From: Microterricola gilva
GTDB lineage: Bacteria > Actinomycetota > Actinomycetes > Actinomycetales > Microbacteriaceae
Length of the DNA: 64,000 bases
Direction of reading: 5' to 3'
Assembly (NCBI RefSeq): GCF_004217495.1
Contig: NZ_SHLC01000001.1
Span: forward strand, 2,294,001 to 2,358,000
Position numbers and translations under genes: made by a program. The notes under the pieces were generated by a model, which did no database searches, was not told where the DNA came from, and worked only from the letters and a program-made list of their open reading frames with translations. This document shows positions 18,051-25,074 of this stretch, in pieces; within the stretch, counting starts at the first letter, position 1, and every line of letters starts with the position of its first letter.

Positions 18051-20056
18051 ACACGTCTGCCCTGCTCGCCATCGACCTCGCACTGACCATCGTCGGTGCG
18101 GGGTTGTGGTGTGCCGCCACGGTCACCGCGGCTGGCGAGATCACCGCAGCCAGGGCATGGCGTGCGCTGGCCTTCGCGGGCGGTGGGCTGCTCGCCACCC
18201 TCGCCCAGCTGCCCTTCGTGCTCATCCTGCTAGGCCAGGGGTGGTGGTTCGTGCAGGAGAAGCTGCTGTTCGCGCTGCCGGTGCAGCTGCTCGCCGCTGT
18301 GGTCGCCGTGGTCATCGCCGCCCCACCCCTGCTGCGGCTGGCGAGGGCCGGATCGAACCCGACGCGGCTCCCCGCGCGCGTGCCGACCGCGCTGCTCGCC
18401 GCCACCAGTGCGGCGATCGCGTCTGTCGTCGCCAGCACGCTGATCGGATACCCGCTCGAGCCCGCGGCCGCCGCCGTGCTCACCCTGCTCGCGCTGCTCG
18501 CCACGGGCATCGGCTACGCGCTGTTCGCGCGGGCCGGCCGCCGGGTGGTCGCCGGCCTCGCCGCGCTCGGATCACTGGTACTCGTGGCATCCGTCGCCCT
18601 GGCGTGGATGACGAGCATGGCACCGCCCGACTTCGCCGGGGAGCAGGCCTCACACGCGAGCGGGCACGGTGCAACGCTCGCGGCCGGCACAGGACCAGAC
18701 GTCGGTGCGAACAGTGCGTCCGGCACCGGCGCCGCCTCTGGCCCCACGACCGTCTCCGTCGACGAGCTCCGCACGCCGGAGGACGTGCCGGGCCCACGCC
18801 GGCAGTTCACGCTGCGTGCAGGGACGGAGAGCGTGACGCTCGCCTCCGGCGACACCGTGCAGAGCTGGAACTACGGCTCCCTCCCCGGCCCGGAGCTGCG
18901 TGTGCAGCAGGGTGACGTCGTCGAGGTGCACCTGGAGAACGTCGACGTCGAGGCAGGCGTGACGATCCACTGGCACGGCTACGACGTTCCCAACGGGGAG
19001 GACGGCGTCGCCGGCGTGACGCAGGACGCGGTGCTGCCGGGCGAGAGCTTCGACTACCGCTTCGTCGCCGATCAGCCGGGCAGCTACTGGTACCACACGC
19101 ACCAGAACGCCTCCCGCGGCGTGCAGCGCGGCCTCTACGGCACCCTCATCGTCGAACCGAGCGGTGGTATCGCCGAGCAGCACGATGTCGTCGTTCCGCT
19201 GCACAGCATCGGCGACTCCGTGCTGCTCGGAGCCAGCGATCTGCCGACGACGATGCGCATTCCGGCCGGCGAGAGCGTGCGGCTGCGGCTGATCAACACC
19301 GACGGGCTGCCGAACACCTTCCACCTCGACGGCACCCCGTTCGCCGTCGTCGCCGCCGACGGGTACGAGCTCGCCGAGCCGCCCCCGGTGAGTGCGCAGT
19401 CGATCAGGATCCCGGCAGGCGGGCGCATCGACGTTGCGTTCACGATGCCGGAGGGGCCGGTGTACCTGACGACGGATGCCAGCAGGACGCCGTGGATCGC
19501 GTTCGCCCCTGGCGCTGCGGCATCCGCGGCCCAGTTGGGGCGAGCGCCTGACCGCTCCGGCGAGCCCGAGCTGGATCTGCTGGGCTACGGCGGCGGGCCG
19601 GCCGCGGTGCTGCCAGACGGACCGCTCGTGCGCGCCGAGATGGTGCTCGATCGCAACCCCCGCTTCCTGCAGGGCGTGCCGGTCAACGGCTACACGGTCA
19701 ATGGGGCGGTGTACCCGCGGATTCCGAGCATCACCGTGAACGAGGGCGACGTCGTCTTGCTCAGCGTCGCCAACCGGGGCTGGGAGACGCATCCGATGCA
19801 CGTGCACGGCCACCACGTGCTCGTGCTCTCCCGCAATGGTGTGGCGGCGAGCGGTGCGGAGACCTGGCTCGACACTTTCGATGTGCGGCCGGGAGAGGTG
19901 TGGGAGGTGGCCGTCGTGGCCGACAACCCGGGGATCTGGATGGACCACTGCCACAACCTCGATCACGCGGCGGAGGGCATGATGATGGCCATGCACTATC
20001 GCGGCGTCACGACTCCATACGAGCACGGCGGCGCCCACGACAACCGATCGGAGTGA
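18047..20056 (+). CDS. Membrane-anchored multicopper oxidase
   Basis: About 669 residues. The N-terminal 190 residues contain around five membrane helices; the rest is an extracytoplasmic multicopper oxidase. Copper motifs are complete: I-H-W-H-G-Y, Y-H-T-H-Q-N, H-P-M-H-V-H-G-H-H and H-C-H-N-L-D-H-A-A-E-G-M-M-M, which supply the type 1, 2 and 3 copper ligands. No ATG, GTG or TTG starts the frame before TTG 18104, which would cut the first helix in half. CTG at 18047 overlaps the upstream stop as CTGA and restores it, so I use it with caution. The substrate could be Cu(I), Mn(II) or phenolics, or the enzyme may reduce nitrite; the sequence does not decide. Confidence 0.9.
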   Translation: MNTSALLAIDLALTIVGAGLWCAATVTAAGEITAARAWRALAFAGGGLLATLAQLPFVLILLGQGWWFVQEKLLFALPVQLLAAVVAVVIAAPPLLRLARAGSNPTRLPARVPTALLAATSAAIASVVASTLIGYPLEPAAAAVLTLLALLATGIGYALFARAGRRVVAGLAALGSLVLVASVALAWMTSMAPPDFAGEQASHASGHGATLAAGTGPDVGANSASGTGAASGPTTVSVDELRTPEDVPGPRRQFTLRAGTESVTLASGDTVQSWNYGSLPGPELRVQQGDVVEVHLENVDVEAGVTIHWHGYDVPNGEDGVAGVTQDAVLPGESFDYRFVADQPGSYWYHTHQNASRGVQRGLYGTLIVEPSGGIAEQHDVVVPLHSIGDSVLLGASDLPTTMRIPAGESVRLRLINTDGLPNTFHLDGTPFAVVAADGYELAEPPPVSAQSIRIPAGGRIDVAFTMPEGPVYLTTDASRTPWIAFAPGAAASAAQLGRAPDRSGEPELDLLGYGGGPAAVLPDGPLVRAEMVLDRNPRFLQGVPVNGYTVNGAVYPRIPSITVNEGDVVLLSVANRGWETHPMHVHGHHVLVLSRNGVAASGAETWLDTFDVRPGEVWEVAVVADNPGIWMDHCHNLDHAAEGMMMAMHYRGVTTPYEHGGAHDNRSE

Positions 20057-20086
20057 GCGCCGCCGGCGGTTGAAGCGTGCTCGAAA

Positions 20087-20102
20087 TGGAGGTTTACCTC
20101 CA
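20087..20102. promoter_or_regulatory. Operator-like inverted repeat
   Basis: TGGAGGT-TT-ACCTCCA, a perfect 7-bp inverted repeat with a 2-nt centre. It lies 13 nt upstream of a TAGGGT -10 box that serves the small ORF at 20128, where a regulator would act on that promoter. The cognate protein is not in the neighbourhood. Confidence 0.55.
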
Positions 20103-20127
20103 GGGTGATCCTCGCTAGGGTGAAACA

Positions 20128-20262
20128 ATGACCACTCCAGCGAACACGAACCGGGACGACCACGACCTCTCGGACGAGGAGTTCCTCGCGCCAGAGGAGT
20201 CGATTCTCAAGGGCTGGCTTCCCACGCCGACCCCAACCGATGGTCCAGCACCCGCTCCCTGA
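20128..20262 (+). CDS. Small acidic ORF, 44 aa, leaderless
   Basis: A 44-residue reading frame (start MTTPANTNRDDHDLSDEEFL, end Pro-rich) with G/C-ending codons like its neighbours. TAGGGT ends 6 nt before the ATG, which is the leaderless-promoter geometry seen at many genes in this window, and a perfect inverted repeat lies just upstream. There is no ribosome-binding site, signal peptide or membrane helix. Function unknown. It could be a small regulatory or accessory protein, or a leader. Confidence 0.5.
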   Translation: MTTPANTNRDDHDLSDEEFLAPEESILKGWLPTPTPTDGPAPAP

Positions 20263-20701
20263 GCCCCGCCGTTGACGGCGCATCCACACATCCGGATCCG
20301 CCACAGCAGTTGAGCGCACCCGAGAACTTCTGTCGGTGGTCGGGAATAGATTCATTCTCGCCAGCGCTGAGCTGATCAGTCAGGTCTGTGTTCGTTGACA
20401 GACCGTGTGCTGACAGACGTTTGCCGACAGACCGTTGTCTGCAATCAGCTTGTCTGCAGACAGAACGTTGTCTGCCGACCGACCGTTCACTGACCGATGG
20501 CGCCTTCCATCGGATCGTGCACGCACCACTCCGCGTGGCGTGACCGACCTCGACCACGGCGCCCATCGACCCCGCATCCATCCCTCTGAGACGTCGAGTC
20601 CTTCGGCACGGTTCCGAACCGCCGACCCCGCCGATCGCCTCAGACACGGTGCCGCATCGTGCATTACGCCCTCTCTACCTTCATCGAAACGAAAACTGAC
20701 T
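20263..20701. other. Long leader region before the MFS exporter
   Basis: This is 439 nt without a convincing gene. The reading frames that cross it lack ribosome sites and have poor codon use. It contains the CAGAC/GTCTG repeat cluster at 20384-20475 and must hold the promoter of the MFS gene. TTGACA at 20395-20400 overlaps the cluster, but I see no matching -10 hexamer at standard spacing. Confidence 0.6.
20384..20475. promoter_or_regulatory. Cluster of CAGAC/GTCTG words, probable operator array
   Basis: Eight copies of CAGAC or GTCTG in 92 nt. Direct copies recur at 14-15 nt (20399, 20414, 20428). They form overlapping palindromes: CAGAC-CGTT-GTCTG (20428-20441), TGTCTGCAGACA (20451-20462), and GCAGACA-GAACGT-TGTCTGC (20456-20475). 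The arrangement suggests a repressor array controlling the MFS exporter, but no regulator gene is adjacent. Confidence 0.6.
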
Positions 20702-22189
20702 GTGACTGAACGCACCACATCCGACGCCGAGGCTCTCGATACGAGCTCGGTTCCCCAACAACTCGATCCAGCAACCGAACGCCGCAACAATAAGGTGATC
20801 TGGCTGCTCGTCGCCTCCACCTTCGTCGTGTTCCTCAACGAGACGACGATGGGTGTCGCCCTCCGTCCGATCATGGAGGACCTGGGCGTCGACGAGCGCG
20901 TCGGCCAGTGGCTGACCACGGCGTTCCTCCTCACGATGGCCGTCGTGATCCCGATCACCGGCTACCTGCTGCAGCGCTTCAACACCCGCCCGATCTACAT
21001 CGCCGCCATGAGCCTCTTCACGGTCGGAACCGCGATCGCCTTCATCGCACCGAGCTTCAGCATCCTGCTGGTCGCCCGTGTCGTGCAGGCATCAGGAACC
21101 GCGATCATGATGCCGTTGCTGATGACGACGCTGATGACCCTCGTCCCCCCGCACCACCGCGGAAAGATGATGGGCAATGTGTCGATCGTGATGTCGGTCG
21201 CCCCCGCGATCGGCCCGACCTTCTCCGGCCTGATGCTCAACAGCTTCGGCTGGCGCGGGATCTTCGGTGTCATGCTGCCGATCGGCGCCGCCATGCTCGT
21301 CTACGGCATGCGCAAGGTGCAGAACGTCAGCGAGCCGAAGAAGGTCCCGCTCGACGTGCTCTCCGTCGTGCTCTCCGCGCTCGGCTTCGGTGGGCTCATC
21401 TACGGCCTCAGCACGGTCGGCGAGCAGTACGACAGCGCGATCAACCCCTCGTCCATCGGTCTCGTCGGCGGCGGCATCGCCCTGGCATTCTTCGTGCTGC
21501 GCCAGCTGCGCCTGCAGCGCCAGGACAAGGCGCTCCTCGACCTGCGCACCTTCCGCTTCCCGCAGTTCACCATCTCGCTCAGCATGATGCTCGTCATGAT
21601 GGCGTCGCTGTTCGGCGTGATCATCGTGCTGCCGCTGTTCATGCTCGGTGTGCTGCACCTCGACCCGGTCACGGCCGGCCTGATTCTGCTGCCCGGCGGC
21701 ATCCTGATGGGCGTCATCGCGCCCTTCGTCGGCCGCCTCTTCGACCGTTTCGGCCCGCGCCCGCTGCTCGTCCCTGGCAGCATCCTGGTCAGCGCCGTCA
21801 TGTGGGGGCTCACGACCGTCAACGAGCACACCCCCATCTGGTTCCTGCTCGCGGCGCACATCGTGATGAGCCTCGGCCTTGCGCTGATCTTCACGCCGCT
21901 GTTCACCTCGGCGCTCGGGGCCGTGACGCCGCGCTTCTACTCGCACGCGAGTGCGATGCTCTCCACCCTGCAGCAGTTGGCCGGAGCAGCCGGAACCGCG
22001 CTGTTCATCACGGTTCTCGCCACCCAGACTGCGCAACTCGTGGCCGGCGGTGCGGCTGCGGATGTCGCAGCGGCCGGCGGAACGCAGGCGGCCTTCACGG
22101 TCGGGGCGATCATCTCGCTCTTCGCCATCGTCGGGGCCTTCTTCGTGAAGAAGCCGGCCGACATGGAGGGCGCCCCCCACGGGCACTGA
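20702..22189 (+). CDS. MFS drug exporter, DHA2 (EmrB/QacA) type
   Basis: A 495-residue major-facilitator exporter with about 14 helices, the size and layout of the DHA2 drug:H+ antiporters. Motif A-like residues follow helix 2 (YLLQRFNTRPIYIAAM), and motif C-like G-P-T-F-S-G-L is present (VAPAIGPTFSGLMLNSFGWR). The first 40 residues are polar. I chose the GTG at 20702 because the upstream in-frame extension does not look like protein. No good ribosome site is visible. A strong hairpin follows the stop. The dense repeat cluster upstream suggests repressor control. The exported compound is unknown. Confidence 0.9.
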   Translation: MTERTTSDAEALDTSSVPQQLDPATERRNNKVIWLLVASTFVVFLNETTMGVALRPIMEDLGVDERVGQWLTTAFLLTMAVVIPITGYLLQRFNTRPIYIAAMSLFTVGTAIAFIAPSFSILLVARVVQASGTAIMMPLLMTTLMTLVPPHHRGKMMGNVSIVMSVAPAIGPTFSGLMLNSFGWRGIFGVMLPIGAAMLVYGMRKVQNVSEPKKVPLDVLSVVLSALGFGGLIYGLSTVGEQYDSAINPSSIGLVGGGIALAFFVLRQLRLQRQDKALLDLRTFRFPQFTISLSMMLVMMASLFGVIIVLPLFMLGVLHLDPVTAGLILLPGGILMGVIAPFVGRLFDRFGPRPLLVPGSILVSAVMWGLTTVNEHTPIWFLLAAHIVMSLGLALIFTPLFTSALGAVTPRFYSHASAMLSTLQQLAGAAGTALFITVLATQTAQLVAGGAAADVAAAGGTQAAFTVGAIISLFAIVGAFFVKKPADMEGAPHGH

Positions 22190-22203
22190 GTGAACTGAGT
22201 ACG

Positions 22204-22241
22204 ACAACGGCCGGCGCTGAGCATTCAGCGCCGGCCGTTGT
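22204..22241. terminator. Strong hairpin terminator after the MFS gene
   Basis: Perfect 17-bp stem (ACAACGGCCGGCGCTGA) with a GCAT loop, 15 nt past the MFS stop and 29 nt past the end of the convergent transporter gene. It can serve both strands. Confidence 0.85.
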
Positions 22242-22269
22242 GCGTTCCCTGCGCCTCGCGCAGGTGCTC

Positions 22270-23175
22270 CTAGTGCTGGGCTTCGGCGGTGCGCTCGAGC
22301 TCGGAAGCCGGGCGCCGACGCTGTGTGGCAACGGCCGTCGCGGCCGCGGCACAGACCAGTGCGATGGCGACAATCTGCATGCCGCTGAACTGTTCGTCGA
22401 GGATCATCCAGCCGAACAGCGCGGCGACGGCGGGGCCGCAGGCGGTGATGATTGCGTACACCCGGGTGTCGACGCGGCGCAGGATGAAGGTGTCCAGGCT
22501 GTACGGCAGCGCGGAGGAGAGCACCCCGATCGCGATCAGCAGACCCACGACACCGAGTGTCAGCACGGAGGGGTCGAAGGCGAACGCCGCGGCGGGAATC
22601 AGCAGCACGAGGCTCACGATGCTCGCAACGGTGAGGCCCTCCAGGCCCGGCAGCCCCAGTGCGACCTTGCGGGTGAGCAGAATGTAGCCGGCCCATGCGG
22701 CTCCGGCGATGAGCGCAAGCGCGATGCCCCAGGGGTCGATGGTGCCGTCGAGGCCGGTGAGCAGCACCACGCCGACGCCGGCGGCGAGCGCGCAGATCAC
22801 GTCGAGCAGCCGCCTGCTCACGGCGAGCGCCAGGGCGAGCGGGCCGAGGAACTCGATCGTGGCGGCCAGGCCCAGCCCGATGATGTGGACGGAGGCGTAG
22901 AAGCTGAGGTTCATCACGGCGAGCACGACGCCGAGCGCGACGGCCGGCCAGAGGCGGGCCCAGCTGAGCTCTGCGCGCTTCGGGCGGTACACCGGCAGCA
23001 GCACGAGCGTCATCACGATCTGGCGCACGGCGACGACGACGGTCGCTCCGACGACGGGCATGACCACTCCGGCGAGCGCCGAACCGAGGTTGATGCTGAC
23101 CTCGGTGCCGATCTGCGTTGCGGCGCCGATGGTGCCCCGACGTGCGAGGTGTTTCTCGTGCTCTGCACTCTGCAT
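22270..23175 (-). CDS. EamA/DMT family transporter (RhtA-like)
   Basis: A 301-residue drug/metabolite transporter with ten predicted helices in two EamA repeats (first about residues 20-145, second about 155-290). The second repeat contains L-I-A-G-A-A-W-A-G-Y-I-L-L and ends with a cytosolic Arg-rich tail (QRRRPASELERTAEAQH). The ATG at 23175 was chosen; a GTG two codons upstream is an equal candidate, with AAGAAGG before it. Relatives export amino acids such as threonine or homoserine. The substrate here is not determined. Confidence 0.88.
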   Translation of the reverse strand: MQSAEHEKHLARRGTIGAATQIGTEVSINLGSALAGVVMPVVGATVVVAVRQIVMTLVLLPVYRPKRAELSWARLWPAVALGVVLAVMNLSFYASVHIIGLGLAATIEFLGPLALALAVSRRLLDVICALAAGVGVVLLTGLDGTIDPWGIALALIAGAAWAGYILLTRKVALGLPGLEGLTVASIVSLVLLIPAAAFAFDPSVLTLGVVGLLIAIGVLSSALPYSLDTFILRRVDTRVYAIITACGPAVAALFGWMILDEQFSGMQIVAIALVCAAAATAVATQRRRPASELERTAEAQH

Positions 23176-23349
23176 GCTCACGCCGACAGCGCCCTTCTTG
23201 TCACGGATGCGGACAAGCCCTGTCGATCCAACTGCGGTCGTTCCGCTCCGGCGGACGACACTCCAGCCTACGCGCCCCTCCCCTCCTCCACTTCCACTGC
23301 GCGCGACTGCGGGGTTTCGGTGGCGGATGCCGGTGGCTAGCGTTGAGGC

Positions 23350-23622
23350 ATGTGCCGAAACATCCACACCCTGCACAACTTCGAACCGGCGGCCACCGAC
23401 GACGAGGTGTACGCCGCCGCCCTGCAGTATGTGCGCAAGATCAGCGGGTCCACCAAGCCGTCGCAGGCGAACGAGGCGGCGTTCGAACGCGCCGTCGCCG
23501 AGATCGCCCACATCACGCGGCATCTGCTCGAGGACCTGGTGAGCAACGCGCCACCGAAGAATCGCGAGGACGAGGCGGCCAAGGCCCACGCCCGCGCCGT
23601 GGTGCGCTTCGGAACCGCCTAG
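23350..23622 (+). CDS. DUF2277 family protein
   Basis: A 90-residue protein that begins MCRNIHTLHNFEPAATDDEV, the diagnostic start of DUF2277, and contains the conserved A-L-Q-Y-V-R-K-I-S-G and the P-P-K-N-R-E segment near the C-terminus. It is mostly helical and soluble. Function is unknown for the family; the invariant Cys2 and His residues hint at metal or nucleic-acid contact. TAGCGT ends 6 nt before the ATG, so the mRNA is probably leaderless. Confidence 0.9.
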   Translation: MCRNIHTLHNFEPAATDDEVYAAALQYVRKISGSTKPSQANEAAFERAVAEIAHITRHLLEDLVSNAPPKNREDEAAKAHARAVVRFGTA

Positions 23623-23694
23623 GCGGCCCGCACACAGGGCGAGCGCGTACGCTGGGGTCGACCGCACAACTGCGCGGCTCATCGAAAGGCACCC

Positions 23695-24042
23695 GTGGAC
23701 ATCTCCCTGCTCCGTCACTACGTCGTCGTGGCGCACGAGCTCGACCTGGCCAAGGCCGCGACCGCGCTCGGCGTCTCCCACGCCACACTCAGCGGATCGC
23801 TCAACCAGGTGGAGGCCCTCGTCGGCGCCCACCTGGTCAACCGCGCCACCAGCACGATGAGCCTGACCGAGGCCGGCGAGCTCTTCCTCGTCACCGCCAA
23901 CGACGAGATCGCGGCCTACGAGGCGGCGAACAAGCCGCCGACCCCCAAGGCGGGCGGCAAAGCCAAGGCCAACAAGGGCAAGGGCCGCGCCCCCAGGGTG
24001 AAGGGCGAGCCGCTGCCCTACAAGAAGCGCCAGTCCCGCTAG
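23695..24042 (+). CDS. LysR-type helix-turn-helix protein lacking the effector domain
   Basis: A 115-residue protein. The first 60 residues match a LysR winged helix-turn-helix (LLRHYVVVAHELDLAKAATA, then LGVSHATLSGSLNQVEALVG and L-V-N-R-A-T-S-T-M-S-L-T-E-A-G). Instead of the roughly 200-residue periplasmic-binding-like effector domain, the chain ends after a 35-residue Lys/Gly/Pro-rich tail (KAKANKGKGRAPRVKGE). The frame is intact and the tail is composed, so this does not look like a random truncation. The basic tail may bind DNA non-specifically. The start is a GTG; the upstream site is weak. Confidence 0.8.
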   Translation: MDISLLRHYVVVAHELDLAKAATALGVSHATLSGSLNQVEALVGAHLVNRATSTMSLTEAGELFLVTANDEIAAYEAANKPPTPKAGGKAKANKGKGRAPRVKGEPLPYKKRQSR

Positions 24043-24063
24043 TCCCTGCTATCGTCCGATGCT

Positions 24064-25074
24064 GTGCGAGCGATTCTTGAAGACTCAGATGGACGACTCC
24101 TGTGGGCAGCGACGGCCGACCCTTCCCCGGCCCCAGACGAGGTCGTCATCGAGGTTGCCGCCACTGCTGTGAATCGGGCCGACCTCGGGCAGCGCCAAGG
24201 CCTGTACCCACCGCCGCCCGGTGAGTCACCGATCCTCGGGCTGGAGTGTTCGGGCGTCATCGCCGAGCTCGGATCCGCGGTGCAGGGCTGGAGTATCGGC
24301 GACCGGGTGTGCGCGCTGCTGAGCGGAGGCGGCTACGCCGAACGCGTCGCCGTTCCGGCGACCCAGCTGCTGCCGATCCCGGTGGGCATGACGTTCGTGG
24401 AGGCTGCGTCTCTGCCCGAGGCGGTCTGCACCGTCTGGTCGAATCTGGCCATGGGCTTTCGCGATCCGATGCCCGGAGAAGTCGCCCTCATCCATGGCGG
24501 TGCGAGCGGGCTGGGCAGCATGGCCGTGCAACTCGCGGCCCGCGCCGGATACAGCGTGATCGCGACGGCGGGTTCGCTCGAACGCGCTCGCGCCGCCCAG
24601 AGTTGGGGAGCCACGCGCGGGATCGACTACCGCACGGAAGACTTCGTCGCCGTCGTGGCGGAGCTCACCGCGGGTCGCGGCGTCAACGTCATCCTCGACG
24701 TCGTCGGCGGCAGCTACCTGGAGCGGAATCTCGCGTCCCTGGCCGATGACGGCCGCCTCATGGTTGTGGGGCTCATGGGCGGATCGGAAGCCACCCTCGA
24801 CTTCAGATCGATCATGGCCCGCAGGCTGAGCGTGCACGCGACGACGCTTCGCGCGCGCCCGCGCACCGGGCCTTCCTCCAAGGCAGAGGTGGTGGCCAGT
24901 GTTCGCGCGGACGTCTGGCCCTGGTTCGAGTCCGGCGAACTGCGCGCAGCGGTCGGAACGGTGATGCCGATCACAAAGGCCGAGCAGGCTCACCGTGAGA
25001 TTGCCGATGGCACCGCGCGTCCGGGCAAGACGGTGCTGGAAATGCCGTCCGCCGTCTCACGCTCGGCGCGCTAG
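24064..25074 (+). CDS. NAD(P)H-quinone oxidoreductase, PIG3-type MDR family
   Basis: A 336-residue zinc-independent medium-chain reductase. It has the GroES-like N-terminal domain with A-V-N-R-A-D-L-G-Q-R-Q-G-L-Y-P-P-P (the PIG3-type signature), then a Rossmann fold with I-H-G-G-A-S-G-L-G-S-M-A-V-Q-L-A. Members reduce quinones or other activated carbonyls with NADPH. The GTG at 24064 follows TATCGT by 8 nt, suggesting a leaderless message. Its TAG stop and that of the convergent ABC-F gene overlap on the palindrome CTAG. Confidence 0.92.
   Translation: MRAILEDSDGRLLWAATADPSPAPDEVVIEVAATAVNRADLGQRQGLYPPPPGESPILGLECSGVIAELGSAVQGWSIGDRVCALLSGGGYAERVAVPATQLLPIPVGMTFVEAASLPEAVCTVWSNLAMGFRDPMPGEVALIHGGASGLGSMAVQLAARAGYSVIATAGSLERARAAQSWGATRGIDYRTEDFVAVVAELTAGRGVNVILDVVGGSYLERNLASLADDGRLMVVGLMGGSEATLDFRSIMARRLSVHATTLRARPRTGPSSKAEVVASVRADVWPWFESGELRAAVGTVMPITKAEQAHREIADGTARPGKTVLEMPSAVSRSAR

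Noticed and set aside
20384-20475. Possible replication origin iterons
   Set aside because: The repeats are regular, but there is no rep, dnaA or par gene nearby and no AT-rich unwinding region. An operator array is the simpler reading.
20908-23340. An 810-codon plus-strand frame across the MFS and EamA genes
   Set aside because: Out-of-frame shadow of two clear transporter genes; the translation is His/Arg/Pro-rich without structure.
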